Below, piece after piece: positions 27,565-36,253 of a DNA stretch of 64,000 bases. The notes beneath the pieces were generated by a model, which had not been told where the DNA came from, ran no database searches, and saw only the letters and a program-made list of their open reading frames with translations. The stretch's first letter is position 1. Each line of letters begins with the position of its first letter. Both the position numbers and the translations under genes were made by a program. The stretch lies in the NCBI RefSeq assembly GCF_000527155.1, contig NZ_AZUQ01000001.1, forward strand, positions 1,048,554-1,112,553, written 5' to 3'. The stretch comes from Haloglycomyces albus DSM 45210. Its GTDB lineage: Bacteria > Actinomycetota > Actinomycetes > Mycobacteriales > Micromonosporaceae.

Positions 27565-27648
27565 ATGGCATGGAAGAGGTCAGGAGTTCGAATCTCCTTA
27601 GCTCCACCAGCAGAAACGGGCCTCGGGAGTCACTCCCGAGGCCCGTTT
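27565..27648 (+). repeat. attR (copy of tRNA-Ala 3' end and terminator)
   Basis: 66 bases identical to attL, one mismatch (C for G), then 17 more identical bases and a TTGTTACTCAAT. It has the tRNA 3' half only, so it is not a second tRNA gene. Confidence 0.93.
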
Positions 27649-27698
27649 TGTTACTCAATCGATCTCAACGTTCCTCAACAATCACACAGCCGAGCACA

Positions 27699-28094
27699 TC
27701 AACACTGGACGCGGTCCAGATCAAAGTACCTGCTGCCGAACAACACATCGTACCCCCGCTGCGAATGATCAAAGCACGTTGCGTCAAAGACGCCATTGAT
27801 GGATTCCTGGTACGAGCCGTCTACCAGCCAACTACAGTACTCGTCGACCCGTTTAAATCCATACGAGCTAATCGAATGGATGACGAGGTTCAGCGTACGG
27901 GTCCATGTGGCTCGATCCCGAACTTTCATAGTGGGCCACTGGTCACGCGGAAGCCTTGAAATCGCCATGTACAGAGCGGCCACAACCATGTCCTCGCTCA
28001 TCGCGAAAACGGTATCGGACACAGGGATCATATAGTTGGACAAAGCCGAAGACTTGGCGTCAGCAATGGAAGATGCGGCCAGGCAGTCGGTCAT
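27699..28094 (-). CDS. Hypothetical protein of the ghost island
   Basis: 131 aa, no family recognised. The ATG at 28094 is well supported by GAAGGAGGGAACC. It looks all-helical, with no signal peptide, membrane segment or catalytic motif that I can name. It lies between attR and the decayed third att copy, so it is probably cargo of an older insertion. Confidence 0.6.
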   Translation of the reverse strand: MTDCLAASSIADAKSSALSNYMIPVSDTVFAMSEDMVVAALYMAISRLPRDQWPTMKVRDRATWTRTLNLVIHSISSYGFKRVDEYCSWLVDGSYQESINGVFDATCFDHSQRGYDVLFGSRYFDLDRVQC

Positions 28095-28222
28095 GGTTCC
28101 CTCCTTCGACAGTCAGCGTCTGTGATGCCATGAAATAAGGGGCTAGCCTCAGACTGGTATGTAGACCTGATCAACTAACGAAACTGAGACTTATTCGGTT
28201 ATGGGTCAGTTTCACATCAATA

Positions 28223-29461
28223 TCACTGCCACAGGGCACTGATCGGGACCGCATGAATCTTGTCGCCTAGAGGGAATGCATGTGGACCCGTATGAAGTAC
28301 GACCCCGGCTTCAAAGCGGTCCCCGATTTCCGAAGCAAGCCATTCAAGGTGATAAGCAGCTTTACGGTTTGGTGCGGAGTCGGCCTTGATCTCTACAGCG
28401 ATGATTCGATCTCCGGGAAGCTCAACTATAAGATCAACCTCATGACGGCCTTGCTGCTGCCGGAGGTGGTAGAGGCGGGGAGACAATTCCGAGGCCTCGA
28501 GCTCAGCGCGCCATTGGGCTATTACGAACGTCTCGAGAACCTGCCCCACCAGTTTCCCATCGCGGACGATCGTATCCATATCCAGGTTCAGCGCTGCAGC
28601 AAGTAGCCCGGAGTCGGTGATGAGACGTTTGGGAGCCTTGGCCAACCTCTTGAGTCGACGTTGTGTCCAGGCGGGAATCGTCTCCACGAGAAAGAGATTC
28701 TTCAGAAGCTGTTCATAGTCTTGGGCAGTGTTTCTAGACAACTCGGCGGCTTGCGCCAGTTTAAGGAGTTCCACGGTCGAACCACTGTTGAGCGCGAAAG
28801 CATGCACGAATCGGCGCACACGGTCTGGATCGCGGTCGCTATTACCCGAAACGGCGTCACGGGAGTAGATCTGGTCCCAGTATCCTCCATACCATCGTTC
28901 CCTCGCTCTACGTCGATAACGAAGTGCCGGTTCAGGAAATCCACCCCTTATTGCGCGCTCAAGATAGTCTCGCAGGTCCAGCGACGTGGAAGGAGCCTGC
29001 AGAGCTCCGGCCCCTTCACGCGCTATTACATCAATGAATGATGAGTGGTGCTGTTTTCCTTCTAGTTCCCGCTCCGACATCGGTGTGGCGTGTACAGGAA
29101 CGACACGTCCCGTTCCGGCCCAAGTCTGTGACGTCAGCCGAGCATTGACTGATCCGGTAAGTAGGAAACGGCCTTCGCCCGCATCTGCATCTACTGAGCG
29201 TTTAACCGCTCCAAGCACAGTGGGGACCTCTTGCCACTCGTCGATAAGAATCGGTTCCGCCGATCCCCGCAAAATGGCATCCGGATCGGTGTTGAACGCT
29301 TCCGCAGTAGCCGGAACCGATAGTTCAAATATCGTTCGAGAGAACTGCCGTGCAGTCGTGGTCTTTCCGCACGCACGTGGGCCTACAACCATGATGGCGG
29401 GCAAGTCGGCAACCAGTTCAGTCATTACGGGATCGATGAGACGCTGCAAGTAGTCGGTCAT
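28223..29461 (-). CDS. AAA_14/DUF4143 ATPase
   Basis: A 412-aa ATPase of the AAA_14 + DUF4143 family. The Walker A is GPRACGKTTTA (about residues 27-37), the Walker B is EPILIDEWQEVP, and GRFLLTGSVNA is sensor-1-like. The C-terminal DUF4143 region (VGQVLETFVIAQWRAEL, RHEVDLIVE, IAVEIKAD) has the E/D-x-K look of a degenerate nuclease fold. Such genes are common lone accessory ATPases with unproven function. The start is the ATG at 29461 with TATAAT seven bases upstream and no ribosome binding site, so the transcript is probably leaderless. Upstream lie 23-base tandem repeats. Confidence 0.88.
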   Translation of the reverse strand: MTDYLQRLIDPVMTELVADLPAIMVVGPRACGKTTTARQFSRTIFELSVPATAEAFNTDPDAILRGSAEPILIDEWQEVPTVLGAVKRSVDADAGEGRFLLTGSVNARLTSQTWAGTGRVVPVHATPMSERELEGKQHHSSFIDVIAREGAGALQAPSTSLDLRDYLERAIRGGFPEPALRYRRRARERWYGGYWDQIYSRDAVSGNSDRDPDRVRRFVHAFALNSGSTVELLKLAQAAELSRNTAQDYEQLLKNLFLVETIPAWTQRRLKRLAKAPKRLITDSGLLAAALNLDMDTIVRDGKLVGQVLETFVIAQWRAELEASELSPRLYHLRQQQGRHEVDLIVELPGDRIIAVEIKADSAPNRKAAYHLEWLASEIGDRFEAGVVLHTGPHAFPLGDKIHAVPISALWQ

Positions 29462-29477
29462 AACTGCGATTATACAT

Positions 29478-29580
29478 TTTCCGCACCTGCTGTTGAGCAT
29501 TTCCCGCGCCATCTACTGAGCAAATTACACACGACTCACTGAACAAATTCCGCACCTGATACTGAACAAATCCCGCATGC
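29478..29580 (-). repeat. 23-bp degenerate tandem repeats upstream of the AAA ATPase gene
   Basis: Four units at 29478-29499, 29500-29522, 29523-29545 and 29546-29568, then a partial one from 29569. Each has the plan (AA)TTCCGCACCTG-x-TACTGAACA with substitutions. There are no spacers, so this is not a CRISPR. They abut the -35 side of the ATPase promoter. Confidence 0.75.
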
Positions 29581-29591
29581 CCTGGTTTCTC

Positions 29592-30315
29592 CGAGTAAAA
29601 GTGCCGAACGGCCGTAATGAATGAGAATAAGAGGTGATGAGATCCAGGTTCGGGAAGCTGACCGCTTCATAGAAGTGGTTTTCACACCTGGATCATCACC
29701 GCACCCCAATCTCCGAACCACCACCATCACTCTAAACGGGTGTGCACATCTATGCATCGCGTAACAGGCATTGAGGAGGTTTGACCTCGTGGCCGTCACG
29801 GAGACTAGGCAACGGCTTTTCGGTGAACACTGGGATCACTGGCAATGAGCTCAATAGTATGGTCCGCAGTGAATCACGCTATACGGATCTCTGCTACGAG
29901 TTCGAACCTCCTTAGCACCACCCGTAGAGGAGGGTTTGGGAATCACTGCTGAGGCCCTTATTGCTACCCAATAGGTCTCATAGATCCTCAGTTAGTCACA
30001 CTGCCGAATACCTCAGCGCCAGTCATGAACACAGATATGCCAGACGGTGGTCAAACCTTCTGATCTTGCCGATCCGCTTATATCCTAGAGTTCAGAGCCT
30101 GTCCGCGCGGAATCTCCTCCTACGTGAGGAAAGCAGACGATTTGCGTGGTTCGCGAAACAAGCATCCTATGCACCTCTACCTGGGAATTACCATTCTGGA
30201 ACGCCTATCACTGCCAATTTCGCCCATCATCTACTGACGAAGATCCGCGCACCGTACCTCCTTCAAGACAGACATCAGTATCGCAGGCATAGAAAACCCG
30301 AAGATTGTATAGGCA
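29592..30315. other. Decayed accessory region with inverted repeat and att remnant
   Basis: No supported gene. An imperfect inverted repeat pairs 29633-29649 (GGTGATGAGATCCAGGT) with 29686-29700 (ACCTGGATCATCACC), with a 36-base loop. At 29898-29972 there is a degenerate att copy, listed separately. No reading frame with a start signal is seen. Confidence 0.5.
29898..29972 (+). repeat. Degenerate third att copy (ghost attR)
   Basis: Aligns without gaps to attR 27588-27662: GAGTTCGAACCTCCTTAGC against GAGTTCGAATCTCCTTAGC, then CACC, TTGGGAATCACT, TGAGGCCC and TTGCTACCCAAT against TTGTTACTCAAT. Roughly three quarters of positions match. It carries TCACT like attR rather than TGACT like attL. 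Confidence 0.75.
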
Positions 30316-30549
30316 TCACCGCGAGCGCCCCACCTCGATGCATGAGCAGATCTCATCCGTTGTTACCTGTATCGGTTCCTCAGCCTCGATTCGCCGGATT
30401 ACCTCAGCATTCGTAGGATCGGTAACTATTTCATGCAGTAGTTTTCGGAGGTAGGCCGAGAGCGATACTCCCTCGCTGGCGGCACACCCCCGAAGTTCTT
30501 CGACATCAGCAGAGTCCATACCATAGATCTGCAACTTCACGCTTGACAT
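30316..30549 (-). CDS. Orphan ribbon-helix-helix antitoxin (FitA/VapB-like)
   Basis: A 77-aa protein: KLQIYGMDSADVEELRGCAA and VSLSAYLRKLLHEIV form the Arc-type ribbon-helix-helix, followed by a short acidic neutralising tail (EAEEPIQVTTDEI). The usual VapC/FitB PIN-domain toxin gene would follow directly on the minus strand, but below 30316 all frames are broken by stops. It is therefore an antitoxin without its toxin, or a relic. Confidence 0.8.
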   Translation of the reverse strand: MSSVKLQIYGMDSADVEELRGCAASEGVSLSAYLRKLLHEIVTDPTNAEVIRRIEAEEPIQVTTDEICSCIEVGRSR

Positions 30550-30552
30550 GTG

Positions 30553-31903
30553 CTAATTATTTGGCAATCTGCGCGCATAGTCAATTTCCAGGGCATGGGA
30601 GTTTCCCCTACGAAAGCAAACGTACAGCCTCAAGTGGTGACATAACGACGCCTCACCCTTGACGACGTCGCGTCGGGGTAGAAAGAACGTCGCCAGTGCC
30701 ATGACGCACGCGGCAAGTATGAGGGCCACACGATTACTCGCGAATACTCGCGAACGACGCCACGATGCCTCCCACTACGATGAACGCCGGTTGGAGCGAT
30801 GTCGTCGCGAACGACCAGAGGGCAGATACTCGGGTGAGGAGGTGGTCAGGCGTTACGGTCTGTCGATACGTCGTCATGATCGAATTGGCCAATCCCGCAA
30901 ACAGCAGTAGTCCCCCAAACCCAAGACACGCTACTGCAACTCCGCTGTAGCCCGGGACCGCAAGCGGAACCAGGAAATACCAGGGACAGCGGGCGAGGCT
31001 TGCCAACCATAGACCGCGAATCGACCCGAATTTACTCGCCGTCCTCCGAGCAAATCGCGCTCCCACAAATCCGCCGACGGACGGTACCCCCAATATGATT
31101 CCAAGTTGAAATGCGGACATCTCCAAATCATTGAGGTAGAATACGATTGCGATAGGTGTCGCCAACGCACTCCCACCGGCGAACAATATCCAGCTGATAA
31201 GCACTCGGCGCAAACTCGGGTGCCTCCGCACGAATCGAAATCCCCCGAGTAGCTGGTCACGTTTACGTTCTCCCTCGATTCGCTCGGGCGGAGGCTCCTC
31301 TTTCGACCGCAACAGCAATACCGCGACGGCACTTGCCAAAAACGAGACGGCTTGTATCAAATATCCTGTCAGCGCCCCAAGCCATCCGATTATGACGCCT
31401 CCCAGGCTGGGCCCAACGGATATACTCAACCAGTTTGTTGACTCGAGTTTGCCGTTCGCGTCCGCCAGTCGTTCCTGGCCCACCAGCCCTTTGACATGAG
31501 GCTGGGCAGCTGACATATAGACAATCTGGCAGGCACCATTAACGACGGCAACGCCACATAGGTACGGGAAGCTGAGCAGTTCCAGGTATCCTGCCACCGC
31601 AACACTCGCTAGAGCACTAAACCGAAGTAGATCCGCAGCAACCATAATCGGGCGCTTATACCGGTATTCCGTATAAACCCCCACCGGGAACGACAGCACA
31701 AGAATCGTGACCGTTGTGAGGGCGGCAAGAACAGAGACCTGCATCGCGCCGGCATCCAAGATACCCACTGCAACCAGAGGAAATGCCACGCTGCCTATAG
31801 CTGAACCAAACTGGTTGATGCCACGACCAGTCCACAGTATCGAGAAGTCGGTGTGCCCTCGGGTGCTGCGATGGACCTCGGTCAGAGTTTCAGAGCTTGC
31901 CAC
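30553..31903 (-). pseudogene. MFS efflux transporter, frameshifted near the C-terminus by a 10-bp tandem duplication
   Basis: MFS_3-type drug/siderophore exporter. The intact frame runs from 31903 to a TAA at 30734-30736 and covers about eleven helices (GSAIGSVAFPLVAVGIL, YTEYRYKRPIMVAADLLRF in the loop between helices 2 and 3). It stops inside GIVASFASIRE. At that point the plus strand has TACTCGCGAA twice in tandem (30735-30744, 30745-30754). Removing one copy restores a frame that gives the missing last helix (RVALILAACVMALATFFL) and ends at 30553. The GTG start at 31903 follows AAAGGA; a longer frame opens at 31924. The protein may still be made without helix 12. Confidence 0.85.
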
Positions 31904-31924
31904 TGGGAATCCTTTCGGGTCCAT

Positions 31925-32775
31925 TGAATCGGTGCCTGCCGAGGCGACTCCATAGAGTCGACTCCGACAATCTCGCCCCTGGCAAAGGCTCTCTTATCGC
32001 ATTCAAGACCTCTCGCTTGATTCTTTAGGGGGGGGTCGAGAACGTTCGGGAACATCGCGGAGCTTGCAATAGCATGTGGTGGGGGTCTTCTGTCATCACT
32101 CTGTATTTGCCTACCAGCGCTGTAATCTACTTACTTAGCAGTCGCTAGGCAATGGTCCTGTCGACCAATACTGGTTCCTTCAGAGTGGTCAATACAGCAT
32201 CCGTGTGACAGATATAGTCGGTTGATCTCAAAGTGAACCAGCGAGCGGCCTCATCTGGTCCAAACTGGAATCTCCCAAGTGGGAGCACCTGCGTTATAGA
32301 TCTTTCTCGACGCAACGCCGCTGAGCAACCATCATCGATTCGCCCCATACGATGGCTCAGTCCATGGATTGTTACCTGCCGCACCGGTCGAATCGCAATA
32401 GAAGCAGTTTGCGGCACACACTGGGCCACGCTAACGGCCCCTCGCCGCCCATTCATCGCCGCGGTGACACTTAGTTGACAGCGTCCGATCCACGGGATCA
32501 GTACCTTTTTGATATGCGGATTCGATCAAGTGTTGTATTATACCTCACGACTTGGGATACCTGGTACGCATCTTTCACCTTTGTGAGGGTCGCATACGTT
32601 ATGCTGGAATGCGAATCAGCGGCATGACGTTAGCGCTAGGGCAACTTCAAGCCAATGGGAAGGTGTCCATATAATTGCATACGGAATGTTGTCAGAGATG
32701 TCACGATACGACCCATTAGGTATATCGATGGCCGCCGACTGAGACGTAGCACGAAAACGGCCCCTGGAGGAACCC
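31925..32775. other. Long gene-poor region upstream of the L,D-transpeptidase
   Basis: About 850 bases. It holds a nine-G run near 32027-32035 and a 103-codon minus-strand frame (32145-32456) with no ribosome binding site or recognisable domain, which I do not call. GGAGG at 32766-32770 belongs to the next gene. It probably represents decayed accessory DNA. Confidence 0.4.
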
Positions 32776-34053
32776 ATGGCGATGCCTAACGATGGGAATG
32801 GAAATCCCCAACCAGACCACAGTCGCACAGGGACGCCCGACGATACCCACCTGCTGAACACCCAATCCCCGTCCCCCACCCCGATCAATCGACGTAACGC
32901 CCTCATCGGCGCCGGAATCATCGGAGCCGCCGGAGCCGTCGGCGCTGGAATCGGCGTCGTCGCCGCCAATCAAGCTTCCTCGCCCGTCTCCAAGTACACT
33001 CCCCCACCCGTTCGCGCCAAGGTGGGCATCAGCGCCGAGGACGGAATCCACCCTGGTAACAGCTTTACCGTCGATGTAGCCGACGGTCACCTGAAATCGG
33101 TGACGGTCACCGACTCCGAGGACCGGGAACTTGCCGGTGAGTTGAACGACGAAGCCACGCAGTGGACGTCACAGGGCACCATGCTGGCCGAACAGGAATA
33201 CACCGTTGCGGCCACCGCTGTCAGCGACGACGACCTGGAAGAGGACTTCACCGAAAGCTTCACCACCGGTGAGGTCGAGGCCGGAAACTTCGCCGTCTCC
33301 TGGGCCGCTCCGGTCGACGACGATGCCGTCGGTGTCGGCGCGCCGATCATCGTGCAGTTCACCAAGCCCGCCCCCGACAAGGTCGAGGTCGAGAAGCTTC
33401 TCCACGTAGAGTCCGAAAAAGGACACAATGGAGCCTGGCGGTGGAAGGACAATACCACGATCATCTACCGCACCGAGGAATACTGGGACCCCAATCAGAC
33501 GGTCACCTTCACCGCCAACTTCAAAAACGCCTACCTGGGCAACGACGAGTGGGGCACCGAATCGTTCTCGACCGAGATGAAGATCGGCCGGGAACGCATC
33601 ACCAAGATCGACATGCCCACCTGCGAGATGGAGATCTTCGTCGACGGGGCTAAGGACCGCACCTACCCGACCAGTGGTGGCAAGCCCGGGTGGGAGACTC
33701 CTTCGGGAACCTACCTCGTGATGAACCACGAGGGGACCGTCCGAATGCGACCGAACGTTCCCGAGGACGACCCGGAGTACTACGATCTGGACGTGGACTG
33801 GTCGACGCGCATGAGTAACTCCGGAATCTACGTTCACTCGGCCCCGTGGTCCGAAGCCGACCAGGGGAAAAATAACGTCTCGCACGGATGCCTGAACCTG
33901 ATGCCGAAGCGTGCCAAGTGGTTCCATGAAACGTCACTGCGGGGAGACCCGATTCAGGTCACCAACACCGACTCACATCTGGAATGGTGGGACGGCTGGT
34001 CGTACTGGCAGCTGACCTTCGACGAGTGGAAGGAAGGCTCGGCGCTCGTTTAA
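32776..34053 (+). CDS. L,D-transpeptidase (YkuD) with Ig-like domains
   Basis: Makes 3-3 cross-links in peptidoglycan. The 425-aa protein has a charged N-terminus, a twin-arginine/hydrophobic signal-anchor (INRRNALIGAG then GAAGAVGAGIGVVAA, about 36-62) and two bacterial Ig-like domains (about 75-275). The YkuD domain has active-site block HSAPW...NVSHGCLNL, with catalytic Cys372 and the preceding His. This layout is that of mycobacterial LdtMt2. The Tat signal is possible but not sure. Highly acidic surface. Start ATG 32776 after GGAGG. Confidence 0.93.
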   Translation: MAMPNDGNGNPQPDHSRTGTPDDTHLLNTQSPSPTPINRRNALIGAGIIGAAGAVGAGIGVVAANQASSPVSKYTPPPVRAKVGISAEDGIHPGNSFTVDVADGHLKSVTVTDSEDRELAGELNDEATQWTSQGTMLAEQEYTVAATAVSDDDLEEDFTESFTTGEVEAGNFAVSWAAPVDDDAVGVGAPIIVQFTKPAPDKVEVEKLLHVESEKGHNGAWRWKDNTTIIYRTEEYWDPNQTVTFTANFKNAYLGNDEWGTESFSTEMKIGRERITKIDMPTCEMEIFVDGAKDRTYPTSGGKPGWETPSGTYLVMNHEGTVRMRPNVPEDDPEYYDLDVDWSTRMSNSGIYVHSAPWSEADQGKNNVSHGCLNLMPKRAKWFHETSLRGDPIQVTNTDSHLEWWDGWSYWQLTFDEWKEGSALV

Positions 34054-34093
34054 CGGTGCGGCCTCACACTTCCTCACTGTCATAACCGTTCCC

Positions 34094-34137
34094 GAGTGGT
34101 GCCGTGAGTCGGATGTTCATTCGATTCGGCACCGCTC
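34094..34137. terminator. Bidirectional hairpin between convergent genes
   Basis: GAGTGGTGCCG (34094-34104) pairs with CGGCACCGCTC (34127-34137), one G-U pair, loop 22 bases. It lies between the L,D-transpeptidase and the CDF exporter stops. Confidence 0.6.
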
Positions 34138-34164
34138 AAAGCCGGACACCTCATTCTCCGCCGC

Positions 34165-35178
34165 TCACCGATGATGTTCCAGGCGGCGATGCGCTCCTTC
34201 CACGTCCGGATCGGTGTGCACCGTCGCGCGTTCCAAATGCCCGATCGAGTGCAGCAGCTCGTGTTCGGCTTCCACCGCGATATCGTGGGCCTCGGTCACC
34301 TGCAATTCCGGACTGACAATGACCTCAACTTCCGCATACAGGCGATGTCCCACCCATCGCATTCGAACCGAGCCCACCGCGCGGACCCCGTTCAGTTCCG
34401 CCAGCGCCGTCTCTGCCTGCGATATCAAGGCAGGATCCACCGCATCCATCATCCGTCGGTAGATCTCCACCGCCGCGTCCTTCAGAATGAAGAGAATCGC
34501 CAACGCGATCGCCAGTCCGATCACCGGATCGACCCAGTCCCAGCCGACAGCCAGACCGATCGCCCCGACGACCACGGCCAGCGAGGTGTAGCCGTCGGCC
34601 CGCGCGTGCAGACCGTCGGCCACCAGCGCGGCCGAGCCGATCCGGCGGCCCACTCGCATCCGGTAGCGCGCGACCGCTTCATTGCCGATAAACCCGATCA
34701 CCCCGGCGGCGGCGACCGCCCACAGCAGCGATACGTCATCAGGGTGCCGCAGCCGGTTGATGGCCGCGTACCCGGCCGCAAACGCCGAGGCGGCGATGAA
34801 ACAGACGATGACGATTCCCGCCAAGTCCTCGGCACGCCCGTATCCGTAGTTGAAGCGGCGATTGGCCGCTTTCCTGCCCAGCAGGAAAGCGATTCCCAGC
34901 GGTACGGCCGTCAGCGCGTCGGCGACATTGTGGAGAGTGTCGCTCAGCAGGGCGATCGACCCGGTCACCACAAACACCGCCGCTTGCGCGAGCGCGGTGA
35001 TTCCCAGCAGGCCCAGCGATATCCACAGCGCTCGTAGTCCTTCGCGGCTGCCTTCGAGGGCGGAGTCGGTCTTGTCGGCGGAGTCGTGTCCGTGGGGTAT
35101 GAGCACGTGTGTGACGCGGTGCCAGAGACCGGTGGTTTTACCGTGGTCGTGGTGATGGTCGTGGGAGTGGTCTGTCAT
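34165..35178 (-). CDS. Cation diffusion facilitator (zinc/cobalt-type exporter)
   Basis: A 337-aa CDF antiporter exporting Zn2+, Co2+ or related ions. The His-rich N-terminus is DHSHDHHHDHG. Six membrane helices carry the metal site: SDTLHNVADAL in helix 2 and ADGLHARADGY in helix 5 give the HxxxD pairs. A cytoplasmic domain (about 255-330) ends with EHELLHSIGHLERATVHTDP. The start is the ATG at 35178, with AAGGA nine bases before. A perfect palindrome, GGTTAATC-C-GATTAACC, lies about 104 bases upstream and may bind a metal-responsive repressor. Confidence 0.93.
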   Translation of the reverse strand: MTDHSHDHHHDHGKTTGLWHRVTHVLIPHGHDSADKTDSALEGSREGLRALWISLGLLGITALAQAAVFVVTGSIALLSDTLHNVADALTAVPLGIAFLLGRKAANRRFNYGYGRAEDLAGIVIVCFIAASAFAAGYAAINRLRHPDDVSLLWAVAAAGVIGFIGNEAVARYRMRVGRRIGSAALVADGLHARADGYTSLAVVVGAIGLAVGWDWVDPVIGLAIALAILFILKDAAVEIYRRMMDAVDPALISQAETALAELNGVRAVGSVRMRWVGHRLYAEVEVIVSPELQVTEAHDIAVEAEHELLHSIGHLERATVHTDPDVEGAHRRLEHHR

Positions 35179-35281
35179 GAGCGACATTCCTTCGGTGGTT
35201 GGAGTGTGGGGTGCCGTCGCACTCGATCTTCGGGAACGCAAGCGTCAATGAGTAGGTTTCACACTCCCCATTGTAAGCCTT

Positions 35282-35298
35282 GGTTAATCCGATTAACC
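35282..35298. promoter_or_regulatory. Palindromic operator candidate
   Basis: Perfect 8-base arms GGTTAATC and GATTAACC around a central C, in the region between the CDF gene (minus) and the end of the ECF operon. No regulator family can be assigned from the motif alone. Confidence 0.5.
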
Positions 35299-35416
35299 AG
35301 CAAGTATTTACTTCCAACTATCTTGTAGTTGCACAATTGTGGCCTTAGCCCATCGGTCACAACACTGAAATGAGGTCGCAGGTGAAGCGGGGTCGAACGT
35401 GCGCGGGGACGGTCGT

Positions 35417-36253
35417 TTAGACCCAACGGGCCTTTCGCGCGGCTCGTCGGAACACTCGCAGCAATACCGTACCGGTCGCCACGATGAGAAGAGCGGTCGT
35501 GATGGCCCGGCCGATGTCCCATCCCAAGGACGTCGCCAGAGAGAACACGACGAGATTGCGCAGGTTGTCGCCCATTCCGGCGGCGGGGTCGTAGGCGAGC
35601 GCACCCGTGGTGACGGTGAACGGCCAGAACGACAGGTTGAGCAGTAGCCCGAAGACCAGGGAGGTGACCGCGGCGTAGACGGCGAGGAGGGCGATCTCTC
35701 CGATCCGTCCGCCGCGGGTTGTGGGCCCGGGTTGGCTGCTGTCGCGGCGTGCTCCGGGCAGTAGTCCGGCGCCGAGTCCGATGAAGGCGGCGGCGAACAT
35801 TTGGTACGGCAGCCAGGGGCCGATTCCGCCGGTCAAAAACGCGGAGGTGAGTAGTCCGGTAGTGCCGAGGAGGAATCCGAAAGCGGGTCCGAAGACGCGT
35901 CCGGCCAGGATGATGAGGAAGAAGACCGTTTCCACTCCCCCGGCTCCGGCTCCGAACGGCCGGATGGCGGCGACGGCCGCCGAGAGGACTCCCAGCATGG
36001 CGATGGCGCGGGGGTCCAGTCCGCCGCTGGTGATTTGGGTGAGGGCGACGGCCAGCACGAACGGCAGCATGAGGGCGAATATCCAGGGTGCGGCGTTGTT
36101 TTCGGTGACCGATGAGCCGGGTTGGGCGAACAGTGGCCACGTGGTGGCGGCCAGTCCGAACACCGCCGCGAGCGCGAGTGTGAGGGCGGGGACGCGGCTG
36201 ACGGTCGCGGCTGCGGGGGTGTGTTGTGATCGTAGGGCCGGGGTGTCACTCAT
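35417..36253 (-). CDS. ECF transporter substrate-specific (S) component
   Basis: A 278-aa hydrophobic protein with about seven helices: LTLALAAVFGLAATTWPLF, PFVLAVALTQI, GVETVFFLIILAGRVFGPAFGF, PYQMFAAAFIGLGAG and a conserved Trp-Pro-Phe late loop (LSFWPFTVTTGA). This is the substrate-binding unit of an energy-coupling-factor importer. It is the last gene of the operon, overlapping the ATPase gene by 8 bases. A corrinoid substrate is inferred from the transcobalamin-like lead genes; cobalt or another vitamin is possible. Confidence 0.82.
   Translation of the reverse strand: MSDTPALRSQHTPAAATVSRVPALTLALAAVFGLAATTWPLFAQPGSSVTENNAAPWIFALMLPFVLAVALTQITSGGLDPRAIAMLGVLSAAVAAIRPFGAGAGGVETVFFLIILAGRVFGPAFGFLLGTTGLLTSAFLTGGIGPWLPYQMFAAAFIGLGAGLLPGARRDSSQPGPTTRGGRIGEIALLAVYAAVTSLVFGLLLNLSFWPFTVTTGALAYDPAAGMGDNLRNLVVFSLATSLGWDIGRAITTALLIVATGTVLLRVFRRAARKARWV

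Larger units (their letters stand above)
22463..27648 (+). mobile_element. Mini-AICE (pSAM2-like integrative element) at tRNA-Ala
   Basis: A 5.1-kb element between direct repeats 22463-22528 and 27565-27630 (66 bases, identical), with a further 17 identical bases after one mismatch. The repeat covers the 3' half of tRNA-Ala and its terminator, so integration keeps the tRNA whole. Gene order is int, RepSA-type initiator, unknown (all minus, 4-base overlaps), then Xre regulator and CutA (plus). This int-rep order at a tRNA is the mark of actinomycete integrative and conjugative elements. There is no excisionase and no FtsK-type TraSA, so the element is not self-transmissible by the usual route and would need a helper to excise cleanly. 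Confidence 0.88.

Noticed and set aside
27565-27640. Second tRNA-Ala gene
   Set aside because: Only the 3' half (from the anticodon loop) is present; it is attR.
29478-29580. CRISPR array
   Set aside because: The 23-bp units abut with no spacers and no cas genes are present.
32145-32456. 103-codon minus-strand frame
   Set aside because: No start signal, no domain, low-complexity neighbourhood; probably decayed DNA.
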